From NCBI RefSeq assembly GCF_000213175.1, contig NW_009799102.1, positions 694,062 to 758,061 on the forward strand: 64,000 bases of DNA, given 5' to 3'. Source of the DNA: Neurospora tetrasperma FGSC 2508 (Eukaryota; Ascomycota; Sordariomycetes; Sordariales; Sordariaceae). The translations under genes were made by a program, and so were the position numbers. The notes beneath the pieces were generated by a model. The model saw only the letters and a list, made by a program, of their open reading frames with translations, was not told the origin of the DNA and did not search any database. Positions within the stretch are counted from its first letter, which is position 1, and each line of letters opens with the position of its first letter. Below are positions 9,601 to 18,578 of the stretch, piece after piece.

Positions 9601-10504
9601 CGCCCTCACCATCGAAGCCGCACCCAACCAGCAGATCGCCCACAAGTACATCGAGACGTCCACGAGAGATATCCCGTCGGGGAAGCACGCCACTCTCTGT
9701 ACGATTTGCAACTACACCTGCCACGAACTCTGCGACTGCTCGAACGATGACAACACATACTATTGTGCGTCCATGAACAACGGAGAATGTACCATGTGTC
9801 CGAACAAATGCAACCGGACCAAGCATCACAAGGCCAAATTCATCATCTTCGCTGAGGCGAAGACCAGGTACATCACGCCGCAGGAGCTGATCGACAAGTG
9901 GAACGAGGCCAACAACATGCAGGAGGGCGCCCTGATCGGGCTCCTGGACAGGTACCTGAGCGCGCAGGCGATTCTGCGCCAGGACATGCTCAACCTGGCC
10001 GACCTCAACGACCGGCTGAAGGCGACGGCGCTCATGCACGACCCCAGCGGCCTCATGAACTACGTGGACCTGCTAATCATATCAGCCAAGGCGGGCGTCA
10101 AGGAGGGCAGCGCCAACGAGACGCTGATCACGCAGCTGACGACGGCGCGCAAGACGCTGCAGCTGCTCAACGAGCTCAAGAGGAAGGACAGGCAGATCGG
10201 CGGCGACCTCGTCATCCTGGTGGACGTACTGGATCTCGTGCGTGGGGAAATGATGCGCAGGATGGCGCTGAGCGCGAACGACCGAGTGGCCGAGGAGAAA
10301 AAGCCGTGTTCGCTGTATAATGACTTGCTCCTGAAGCTGCCGCTGGATCTGATGAAGAAGGCTCCGCCGCCGCTGAGGACGCAGAGCATGATGAGTAAGG
10401 GAGCGCTGTACGAGGAGAATCTGAAGGCGGTGGTGAGCTTGGTGGAGCTTGTGCTCAAGGATGGCGGCGTTGTTGCCGCGCTTGTGGCCACTCCGGCATC
10501 GTAG
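6692..10504 (+). CDS. Stonustoxin-like / FN3 / P-loop GTPase / Cys-rich multidomain protein
   Basis: An intronless 1270-residue protein. Residues 15-40 (ALQPALGQNIQLGMLYDVR, then a GISLW block) match the start of stonustoxin-like proteins, an ancient branch of the MACPF/perforin superfamily. A helical region follows, then a segment with VEEWF (about 450-510) that resembles the thioredoxin-like domain of that family. An FN3-like domain lies at about 518-622 and a P-loop GTPase follows, with Walker A GPSGAGKST (720-728) and G3 DTPGYGG (787-793). From 1003 on there is a Cys/His cluster (CTICNYTCHELCDC, later CTMCPNKC and HH) likely to bind zinc, followed by a helical C-terminus. Fish have proteins joining stonustoxin-like and AIG1-type GTPase domains. 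By analogy it may be a nucleotide-controlled membrane-active or defence protein; that role is inference. There is no signal peptide or membrane segment, so it is probably cytosolic. Pore formation cannot be judged from sequence. Confidence 0.85.
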   Translation: MDAINSSAKEFEVFALQPALGQNIQLGMLYDVRSQQFFSGISLWKDSEVNATQAVDDKKVQSADYRFTYSLDEARNDNSLSIEGSLALDLKAFSAEGSAKYLSEKKSSKHEARLNVSCTIERRTRRIPMEVLSKMTYEKQLDSPFYTHFVSEVVEGASATLTFARSCSSEEEAKEITGKLKIKVVSIPVSGSAKVEFKEGSEKLMENVKISYSGAMAENVASLEDAQRVAKEMPSKLMTQMNTLKYKLLPLSLLDSKANKLIRSIDTGLITKTAEALNAGNEATLSLKEIAADEVFQKTFPSIRKQISNFHNEFAAAETNFTSQVRQLLPELRDGNTDANKKIAELERVVGLHSRRTEIAQQFVTAKQDEARILRETVAALLADKFEDHLGGLKSGSLVDAAPPRLLLSIGGGAIGVPTHPLQTSLASASLDNLDSGDDADLPVEEWFENSQTRANLAKSCNDIREQRKMAIPGVDVSFGVASIAVATRGGKKAKTNIGDVILQKDGVLSIVTGMLPKAPSRPTLTVKDQTLTVKWSSNRAAEEETAIPTTGFALRYRRVLNSKRDGPFPRAGKNELFRDVRCPATDDTIELEDLSDDCDYQVELSVQTCVGSSPWSPKAVERTQRHMTEPGNMLDFFFSNKAKLTATPTSNSSKPWDFDKDRNALFLGYTECLERKTNVKGFQDEVAVRIVDVATEYKPEIQFPALEKINETIVAVFIGPSGAGKSTQINAFVSYLLGGGVDDPARVLLIDDRKFKQSASVTQLVTCFRIRPFAPVFENKTLMIVDTPGYGGSRGVEGDAFVTAAMSEFFGTVSHVNSVIFVCKANEMRTTILSPVTTYVFSLFAKDVRKCLRTLYTFSDDGKVPAHDTLEELQWPVENGEVQVNNSAFGLDLQGREVDRNIRSQWIDSIKGQFRLQEMLLKMTPVPTAGSAEVTKKRMQLEEKCQLAEGKIMKTANDAQLIIAQLKSLALTIEAAPNQQIAHKYIETSTRDIPSGKHATLCTICNYTCHELCDCSNDDNTYYCASMNNGECTMCPNKCNRTKHHKAKFIIFAEAKTRYITPQELIDKWNEANNMQEGALIGLLDRYLSAQAILRQDMLNLADLNDRLKATALMHDPSGLMNYVDLLIISAKAGVKEGSANETLITQLTTARKTLQLLNELKRKDRQIGGDLVILVDVLDLVRGEMMRRMALSANDRVAEEKKPCSLYNDLLLKLPLDLMKKAPPPLRTQSMMSKGALYEENLKAVVSLVELVLKDGGVVAALVATPAS

Positions 10505-10915
10505 TGGTTGTACACGTAGCAATCGCGTGGGCTTCTTTCTTTTTGTTCTTGGGGAGCTGTGTCCAATGAGAAAGCCGCAAAAGCATTGCAGTTGGAAAGA
10601 CGTCAACGAGAACCGACCTACATCTCTCATATCACTCGCTCGCAACGCACCCTATCTAGTCCATAGTAGTCAGTCAACACAATTTACATGGGAAGATTTT
10701 CTGAGCCATCATCAATGAACCAACCTCGTTGACGTACATTCTCTTAATCAAGAAATCTTCCATCTTTACAAGGTCTCCCTTCTCGAACATCCTCCACACC
10801 ACCCACTTCGCTCCCAAAACCCCATCAACACATGCTCCCTATTCTCACCACAACCTACACCAAAAAAAGCAAACAACATAGCTCGCGACAAAGGACAAAA
10901 AGTGACATTATAAGA
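10505..10915. other. 3' flank of the SNTX-like gene up to the assembly gap
   Basis: Contains the right direct repeat (10508-10619). The remaining 300 nt, up to the run of N, are C/A-rich with no gene seen. Confidence 0.5.
10508..10619 (+). repeat. Right copy of diverged direct repeat flanking the SNTX-like gene
   Basis: Begins four bases after the stop codon and probably lies in the 3' UTR. It is the partner of 5486-5595 in the same orientation; see that entry for the matching blocks. Confidence 0.8.
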
Positions 10916-11620
10916 NNNNNNNNNNNNNNNNNNNNNNNNNNNNNNNNNNNNNNNNNNNNNNNNNNNNNNNNNNNNNNNNNNNNNNNNNNNNNNNNNNNNN
11001 NNNNNNNNNNNNNNNNNNNNNNNNNNNNNNNNNNNNNNNNNNNNNNNNNNNNNNNNNNNNNNNNNNNNNNNNNNNNNNNNNNNNNNNNNNNNNNNNNNNN
11101 NNNNNNNNNNNNNNNNNNNNNNNNNNNNNNNNNNNNNNNNNNNNNNNNNNNNNNNNNNNNNNNNNNNNNNNNNNNNNNNNNNNNNNNNNNNNNNNNNNNN
11201 NNNNNNNNNNNNNNNNNNNNNNNNNNNNNNNNNNNNNNNNNNNNNNNNNNNNNNNNNNNNNNNNNNNNNNNNNNNNNNNNNNNNNNNNNNNNNNNNNNNN
11301 NNNNNNNNNNNNNNNNNNNNNNNNNNNNNNNNNNNNNNNNNNNNNNNNNNNNNNNNNNNNNNNNNNNNNNNNNNNNNNNNNNNNNNNNNNNNNNNNNNNN
11401 NNNNNNNNNNNNNNNNNNNNNNNNNNNNNNNNNNNNNNNNNNNNNNNNNNNNNNNNNNNNNNNNNNNNNNNNNNNNNNNNNNNNNNNNNNNNNNNNNNNN
11501 NNNNNNNNNNNNNNNNNNNNNNNNNNNNNNNNNNNNNNNNNNNNNNNNNNNNNNNNNNNNNNNNNNNNNNNNNNNNNNNNNNNNNNNNNNNNNNNNNNNN
11601 NNNNNNNNNNNNNNNNNNNN
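10916..11620. other. Assembly gap (705 N)
   Basis: A run of 705 undetermined bases. It cuts the 3' end of the 5S rRNA gene that follows, and any other content is unknown. Confidence 1.
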
Positions 11621-11711
11621 TCACCGACCCAACTACTAGTCTGGCCCTCACTGGCTTATCTATGGGAGAGCGGACGGGATCCCGAGTTTTCCAGTGGGTA
11701 TGGTCGTATGT
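11621..11711 (-). rRNA. 5S rRNA, 5' 91 nt, 3' end lost in gap
   Basis: On the minus strand, position 11711 starts ACATACGACCATACCCACTG, the conserved 5' end of filamentous-ascomycete 5S rRNA, and the match continues through GATCCCGTCCGCTCTCCCAT and the AGTTGGGTCGGTGA region. That internal stretch includes the A-box, intermediate element and C-box used by TFIIIA. The gene is about 119 nt long, so roughly 28 nt lie in the gap. A lone 5S copy among protein genes is the arrangement known from Neurospora, where 5S genes are dispersed and transcribed by RNA polymerase III. Confidence 0.95.
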
Positions 11712-12825
11712 GATGATTCTGTTCAGTTTGATTACCTATAAGACTGACTTGAGTGTGCAAGGAGAACCAAAATTGTTTGTGTTGTATTGTGTTGGCGGCG
11801 GCGGCGGTGGTGGTGGTATTGGCGGGAATAATTGTTAAGTCAATCAGTTAGTGTAGTAATGAATGTGAAAACCTCATCTTTCAACATACCCCCAAAAACA
11901 TTACAGCGGGATGCAGGGATAGGAATTAAGTAAGAGGGATAGATAGATAGATGAATAGATGAATGGTTGGATGGTAACAATTGATATTCCAGATATCTTC
12001 TATAGGTAGGTACGCATCTCTATGTCCATCCGGTCTGGTTCCAGCTGCTAACCACAACCACCAACCAACCAACCAACCAACCAACACTTTGCGCACATCA
12101 ATGTCCCCAAGAACCAAAATGCGCATGTCTATTACTCTCCCTCTCCCTAGCCCTCTAATCCCCTTACCGACTACTGACTTTCTTTCTCCAATCCTTTCTT
12201 CCATACCTCCCAATTCTTCATCACCGACCCAGCAGTTAAGAAAAGATGCCCAAAAAGAATCAAAAAGTTATCGTAACATAAACTCATAACAACATCGTAC
12301 CCCAACCGTGCCTCAAACCAAACCAAAATGAAATCCTTTTTCTTGTTCTTTTTTTTGTGTTCAGAAATCCCCAGTAAAAAGAATATAAAGACCACAATGG
12401 CTGGCCTAAGCCGACGCCAAACCCAGATAAAAAGGATGAATAAATGGTTTAAAAAAATACAATATGTATATGTAAAAAGAAGTGATTAGAGATGGGATAT
12501 GTAAACGCCGGTCGCACCGTGAATGCGGAAAAGAAAAAGAGATAAAGAAGATAAAAGTGTGGAAAAAAAAAAAAAAAAAAAAAAGCGCTGCGACCCAGTG
12601 AAGATAATGTGAAGAGCAGAAGTAGTAAAAAAGTGAAAAGGGGGTGAGTGATATGTGAAAAAGCCCACTTGAGCGTATGTACTAGGCCTGAGCCCATCTC
12701 CGTCTTGTCTGTCTATACAACTGCAGTTGGTGGGTTGAAGATGAGATAATGTGAAGCAGATGCACCGAGCGTTGACACTCCCCTTTCCCGTCTGATATTT
12801 GGAATGGCAGCATTCTCCATGCAAC
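11712..12825. other. Non-coding: 3' region of the coiled-coil gene, with simple repeats
   Basis: No gene is seen. The stretch contains GGC/GGT repeats near 11800, GATA-type repeats near 11940-11965, a CCAA repeat at about 12056-12085 and a 22-A homopolymer at 12563-12584. It probably includes the 3' UTR of the gene ending at 12826. Confidence 0.6.
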
Positions 12826-15800
12826 TCAATTCCCACCCTTCCTCATACTCCCGACCCTACCGAGGTTGGCGAACCACCTTCTCTTCCCACCAGCCGCACT
12901 CTCTCTCCGCCCACCTTGACTCTGCGGCGGCCCATCACCAGACCCAAGCGACTTTGAAAAGGAATTCTGGATGCTCGACAGCAGACTACCGCCTTCTCCA
13001 TCGCCACCACTGGTAACCGGCCTCTGAGGCGGCTCCGCCGAGTGTCTCCCATCCCTATAGTCCCCAAAAGAAGATTGATAAAGCGGGACTCCTCCCGCTT
13101 CATCATCAGCTCTATCAGCAACTGCATCATTCTTCTTCGTCGGTCTGATCCGCTTTATGGGAGGAGGTGTAGCGCCAGTATGGTCACCGTCGGCGGCCAT
13201 TTCGGAATTACGTCTGCCCCACGAAGAGTGACCAAAATCAGACGGACGGTCCCTCGACGAAAGAGAGAACGACGCAGAGACGAAAGAGGGGGCGGGGTTG
13301 GAGCTGTGGGCTTGGGAAGAGGAGGGTTCAACCGAGCCGGTCGATCTTCTAAAAAGACTGTTGAGCTTTGAGCGAGCAGGGTGTGAGGCCATGGGGGGGT
13401 AATGCCGCTTGGAGGACTTTTCCTTTCCCTCTTTAGGTGGGGGGTTGAAGAGCGTTTTGGGTGGGACAGTGGCTGCTCGGTGGTCAATATCAAAGGACAA
13501 GTCTGACGATGGGTCGATTTCGCTTCGTTGGCCAATGCTATTGCTGCGGATTGTCGTCATGGTCGTTCGCGGAGAGTCCCTGTTGCTCTTCCTTCCTTGG
13601 GGGTCCCTCAAGGGAGTCTGGAACTGCCGAATGGTGGGTGAGGCCGGCAAACTGCTAGCTGAGCCTGACAGTGACCCATCCAAGCCCGGGATATGGTGGC
13701 CCATTGTTGCCCTGAGGCTTGACCCGCGTTCCGGCGGCGGCGGCGCCATATTCCTAACTTCGTGCAGTCCTGCTAAACCCGAGCCAAAGATTGGTGTGGG
13801 AAGTAAGTCGCCCATGTAGCTTCGACCGCCAAATGCGGAATCGGCATTCGAGCTCCCACTAGCTACTCGTACGCCGCCTGCACACTTGTATCCCGTTCCA
13901 TCGAGCTTTCCGTAAATCGCATCTGACATCCAGCCTTGTGATCCGGTAGGGAAAGAAAACAAGTCTGGCGACACTCGGCCATGATCCGTTTCGCGACCGC
14001 CGACCTGGGACACGGAGCTCAGCGGATCCAGTGGTGGTACTATTTTGTTCGGCTTTTGGCTCTCCCTCAGCCACAAATCGATACTCGAAGCAAAAGATTT
14101 CGTCCTTCCATCCGCCACGACGTCATACTCGTCCTCCTCACTCGACCAGCTCTTGCGGCCTCCATGCTCTTCTGATCGTCGAGCATTACTAGCAGAAGGC
14201 GGCCGTTCCGACTCCGACGTCGTGTAACAAAAATCCAACATCGCTCCTTCGCTCTCGAGTCCTCGGAGACTGTTGAAAGCCGTGATGGACGCCGGCTGGC
14301 TCTGTTGTCGGCGCGACATTTGAAGGTGATCCTCATCCTCATCTCCCGAGTGCACCGAGGCCGTCTCACCCGAAGAAGCGATATTGGCCGGCCCGTTGCC
14401 CGAACTTTGTCCCTTTGACAGTGAGTCATCTGATATTTGAAGGACGCGCAGGGTCGAAGTTGAAATGGTGTCGGGGGTGGGTGGAAGACCACTATGCACG
14501 CGAGAGAAGTCCCTTACCGAAGACCCATGCGTATATACCTTTTGTACAGAGGTCCTGTTTGTTCCTCGGGAGGTAGAGTCTGCTTGTGACTTGACCGATG
14601 CTGCGCCTGTCTCCTGGTCGAGCTTGTGCCTTGAACCGGACTTGTCTGCCAAGGAGGCAGTCCTGGGTTCATCTAACACTTGATCAGCTGCCTTGTCAAT
14701 GCCAAGACCAAGCTGACTCTTGCGGAATGAGCTTGACCTGTTTGTTGCTATCGGCGATAGCGGGCGACGGCTGGACTTTGTGGGGGTAGCCTCGGGCATT
14801 AGCGAGTTTCGGTTTGGCATGGAAGTCAGGTGCTCTTCAGCCCCATCCACGTGCGGTGGGCTCTGGGGACGGAGCGAAGAGCTGGCCTCGTTCTGGCCGT
14901 AGATGCTCAAGAAGGAACTCTCGCTGAGAAGACTAAATGCTGGGCTACCAACCTTGATCAACTCGCTCCGATTCGTTTCTGGCGACTCCTCCTCCGACAA
15001 CTGACCCAGGCCCAGTCCGCTAGCTCGCGATTCAAGGTAGACGTTTCGGAGGGTTTCGGTGTTCTCGGTTGGCTCCGTAAGGAAACTCGGCATGCGATGA
15101 AGGGCCTTTTGCTCGCCGGCCCTGAGGGTATCCGGTGTTTCGTTACGTGAAGAGACGGAATCAGAGGCGTCGTGGTGCGACTTGTAGAGTCCTTCCGCCT
15201 CCACCTGCCTGACCATTTCCCGTTCCTTGAGCAGATTCTCAATCCGAGACTCAAGAGTAACGATCATGGCCACAGCTTCCTCAACCGCCTTGTCCTTCTT
15301 CTCCAGCTCTTCCAACAAGACGTCATTGAGGTCCTGTGTCTCCCTTTGCTCCCTCCTCAACTGGTCTTTCTCCAGTTCCAGCTTCTCAATTAGCTCCTCC
15401 AAAGCCGTCTGCTTTTCGCGCCGATGAAAGAGTTCCAGTTTGAGGTCAAAGTTTTGTTTGTGTAGCTTGGACATGAGTTCTTGGGCATCCTTCATACACG
15501 GCGCTTGTTGTTCGTTTTTCTTGGTACTGATTTCCGAGGCGATGGTGGGAAGTCGACTCTTGGTGCCCGTTGTTGGTCTGGCTGGCGAGGCAATCGGACT
15601 GGTAAAGCCAACGGAAGTCTTGGGTCTCTCAATGGGCTGTTTCCCGCAAGCTCGGTCGGCCTCCATCTTTCGTGTTCGTTCGATCCGTTCTTGCAAATAC
15701 TCTGACATGGGGGGCAAGGCCAGGATGTCAACGCGATCGCGGGAGAAGGAGACTTTATGTTGCTTGGAGGAGCTCGGCGGACGGGAGGATCGGGGGCGGT

Positions 15801-15957
15801 CCTGGGGTGGTTGCGCCTGTGTCTGGTGATTGCCATTGGGGTTGCTGGTTCGGGTACGTGTCGAACTAGCGCTTATGCTTTCCCTGGAAGCAGGTCGCAA
15901 GCTGGAAAGGGGGCGGATGGGGCGGTCATGGGAACAAATGTCTATGGCGGACTCCAT
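12826..15957 (-). CDS. Large coiled-coil protein with centrosomin-motif-like segment
   Basis: An intronless frame of 1043 residues. The frame reaches back to a TTG at 15978, but the first ATG is at 15957. Residues about 155-190 contain KLHKQNFDLKLELFHRREKQ, which fits the centrosomin N-terminal motif 1 shared by fungal spindle-pole and microtubule-organising proteins (Mto1/Pcp1/ApsB type; pattern L-K-N/F-D-LKL). In these proteins the motif recruits gamma-tubulin complexes. A coiled coil continues to about 255, and the remainder is long, Ser/Pro/Arg-rich and probably disordered, ending in a basic tail. The family assignment rests on this one motif; function as a microtubule-nucleation adaptor is inference. 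Its promoter must lie in the 2.6-kb stretch to the right. Confidence 0.8.
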   Translation of the reverse strand: MESAIDICSHDRPIRPLSSLRPASRESISASSTRTRTSNPNGNHQTQAQPPQDRPRSSRPPSSSKQHKVSFSRDRVDILALPPMSEYLQERIERTRKMEADRACGKQPIERPKTSVGFTSPIASPARPTTGTKSRLPTIASEISTKKNEQQAPCMKDAQELMSKLHKQNFDLKLELFHRREKQTALEELIEKLELEKDQLRREQRETQDLNDVLLEELEKKDKAVEEAVAMIVTLESRIENLLKEREMVRQVEAEGLYKSHHDASDSVSSRNETPDTLRAGEQKALHRMPSFLTEPTENTETLRNVYLESRASGLGLGQLSEEESPETNRSELIKVGSPAFSLLSESSFLSIYGQNEASSSLRPQSPPHVDGAEEHLTSMPNRNSLMPEATPTKSSRRPLSPIATNRSSSFRKSQLGLGIDKAADQVLDEPRTASLADKSGSRHKLDQETGAASVKSQADSTSRGTNRTSVQKVYTHGSSVRDFSRVHSGLPPTPDTISTSTLRVLQISDDSLSKGQSSGNGPANIASSGETASVHSGDEDEDHLQMSRRQQSQPASITAFNSLRGLESEGAMLDFCYTTSESERPPSASNARRSEEHGGRKSWSSEEDEYDVVADGRTKSFASSIDLWLRESQKPNKIVPPLDPLSSVSQVGGRETDHGRVSPDLFSFPTGSQGWMSDAIYGKLDGTGYKCAGGVRVASGSSNADSAFGGRSYMGDLLPTPIFGSGLAGLHEVRNMAPPPPERGSSLRATMGHHIPGLDGSLSGSASSLPASPTIRQFQTPLRDPQGRKSNRDSPRTTMTTIRSNSIGQRSEIDPSSDLSFDIDHRAATVPPKTLFNPPPKEGKEKSSKRHYPPMASHPARSKLNSLFRRSTGSVEPSSSQAHSSNPAPSFVSASFSLSSRDRPSDFGHSSWGRRNSEMAADGDHTGATPPPIKRIRPTKKNDAVADRADDEAGGVPLYQSSFGDYRDGRHSAEPPQRPVTSGGDGEGGSLLSSIQNSFSKSLGSGDGPPQSQGGRRESAAGGKRRWFANLGRVGSMRKGGN

Positions 15958-18578
15958 AGTGGGCGGCCTGCTGGACAAACGGCGCCGTCGGTGGGATAAC
16001 CATACAACGCGGTACCGACGTCGACAACAAGGTGACGAGCCAACGATATGCTCGCCGTGTTTCTCAAATGTCTCGGTTTCGAAACGACAGGCCGTCGCAA
16101 AGTGACAGTTGTGTCAGGATGATGCCTGCTCAGGAATATGTCGTCGGCGTCCGGGGGGTAAAGGTCAAAAGCGCCGTTCGAGACAGTAAGTCAAGAGGAC
16201 GGAAGGCCGCCTTGCATCAACAGGTTGGCAGTGTCATGTAGTACGGTTCGGGGTGATGTGCCGGTTCGATGTCGTGGAGCAACGGGGTACGGCAGACGGG
16301 AGGTGCGAACGACGGGAGAAGTCGAGAAAGAGGAACGATCGGACGGGACCCGGAGAAGGGGAGGGGGAAAGAGAACCACAGTCAGTCAATGGACTGCAGG
16401 TTTGCGCAGCTTTCCGAGCTCGACGTTGGCCTGTCTTGGACCGTCACAAATCTCGGGCGATTGATCGTTTCTTTTCCCGTTTATAGAATGCGCGAATAGA
16501 ATTGGTCGACCAACTGGGCTGTGTCGTTCTAGGGGAAGGCTTCTTTCTTTTTTCTCCGATGTCTCAGGCGCTCCAATTGGCAATGAACGGCGGCCGAGGA
16601 GGGATGGTGCGACGGCGCGACTGTATAAGGTAAGGTAGGTACTTTTTCATCCAGGCCAAGGCAGCAGAGTCGAAGGATGGGACTCTTGTGAATCTCGATG
16701 TAGTCGCAAAAATGTCACAACACCCACTCACTTGACTGCTGGCCGTGGGGTATGGTCGAGATGGAAGCCCGTAGTTGGAGGGAATGATGGTGATGATCAC
16801 GGACGGAATGCGCAAACTAAGAAAAAAAGGGGACAAGTTCCCCAAAGGTTCTCGAAAGTGGAGGATGTCTCTGAAATGGATGGTGTGGAGCGGGCGAATG
16901 ACGGGATTCGCCATGTTTTGGGCCTGCAGCAGCGCAGCGCCCTGGATTGGATTTTGGTTGGTGAGAAGCGGGGTGACGAGCAGTGGTGACAGACGCAATG
17001 CAGTGGTGACGGACAGCACTTTGCACTGGACCTGCTTTGAGCGGCATTGGATGCTGTGGACCTCTGCTGTGCTGCCCCAAATGGCTGTCAATCCTCCTGC
17101 CAAGCATGCAATGTCGACAGGTACTGAATGAAATGATGCCTGATAGAGGTAGATAGCTCCTGTCTTGTTCTCTTTTTCTCTCGCCATTCAACATCCTCCC
17201 TCCTAAGGGAAGTGACTGATTTTCCTACCCCTCACCAACCCAGGCAGATCTACCAACACCATCGAAGAGTAGTAGTGTGTGCCTCAACAAACATTTTCGT
17301 GCATCATCAACGAACTGGGCATCACCAGCAAGTTGTGATAGATGGTTTGGTTCGCCAACAACGCGCCAATCATGTTCCTTGTCACACTTACGCCCCCTTG
17401 TGGCCTCCGAATTCCGCACTCGTTCCCAGCGTCGTGGCTCCATGGATCCAGGGGTTTTGTCCCAATCATCACCCTGCCACTGGCCCCTTGTAGCTAACAT
17501 CACCATCACCAGCACCACTTTTGTAATGCCCACTGCCTGGGCCTAGCTGAGGAATATGCCAAGGAAATTCATAGAATTCTCTGGACGTGGTCGGAAGCTG
17601 CGCGACCGGAAGGAAGCTCCTTATGCACCTTGCCCTCTCAAATTGAAAAGTCAAAGAACGAAAAGAAACGACATCACCCAGGTGGAGTTTCGTGGTTCAT
17701 GCCCCCCCTGTGGTGGTTGGTTGCCCAGAATCATGCCTGGAAATCTGGAATAGCAATGGCAGGGAAGTCCCAATGCCGTGTTCGCCCTACATTGTGCGGG
17801 GACGCAGATCCGCGGGACGGGAAAAAGGGGTCGTGATGAGGTGTCTTTAAACTACAACAGTAGGAACCCCTGTTAATGCCAACACCCCTTTTTGCAAATT
17901 ACCCTTTTTTATGAACGACTCAAGTTACCCGCAATGCCTCTGGTGGTCAGGACTGCTGATTGCCATATGCAACGCTGATGGCCCGAATTTGTAATTCCAT
18001 CAAACTGCATCACATCCTTGCCAAAGGGGGGGTTTTTGCGAAAGGGGGATCGGGTGCACAGACCAGAGACGGGCCTTCTGGTTACCCTGTCACCAAAGTC
18101 AGACCCCAGTCAATGCGAATCCAGCCTGTCAGCGTTGTAAATTACAGTTTGCAACCACCTAGAGGTAATCTTTCTCACGTCTCCAGAGGAAACTCCGGTT
18201 GGCCAAGATATTTCCATGTGAAAAGGGTGAATTTGCAAATGGTATTCTGCACATTGAAAGTGGAGGGCTTCTATTGTAAGCTACACCATCACGACGATAC
18301 AAAGACCACCAGCTTCTATTTCTCACAGGCCTCCTCCTCGTCAGCCAAGCTTCAAGCCTGTATCCTAATGCACATCATTATCGGCCTGAAGCGTCTCCGT
18401 AACCCATGCCGCCCAACGTACCACCAGCTCCACTGATCGCCCGGTTCCGATAGCGGTAATAGTGGACCACGACGACGTCACCTAACAATTGGTGCCCAGG
18501 CTAGGTCGCCAGGCTTCTCGCGGCAACCTAATTTCGTCCCCTATTGCACTTCAACCTAAACACGCCTGATTGTGAAGC
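15958..18578. other. Intergenic, 2.6 kb, upstream of the coiled-coil gene
   Basis: Several open frames exist, but none has plausible introns, domains or codon bias. The part next to 15957 is probably the leader and promoter of the leftward gene. From 18400 to 18578 it is the 3' flank of the dehydrogenase gene. Confidence 0.5.

Noticed and set aside
10832-11713. Long frames on both strands across the N region
   Set aside because: They exist only because the undetermined bases contain no stops; the real content at the right edge is a 5S rRNA gene.
16564-17194. Mid-size minus-strand frames (207 and 125 codons) upstream of the coiled-coil gene
   Set aside because: No domain, no splice pattern and overlapping frames of similar length; typical of stop-poor non-coding DNA here.
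17960-18436. 158-codon plus-strand frame
   Set aside because: No recognisable feature and random-looking composition; no promoter or intron evidence.
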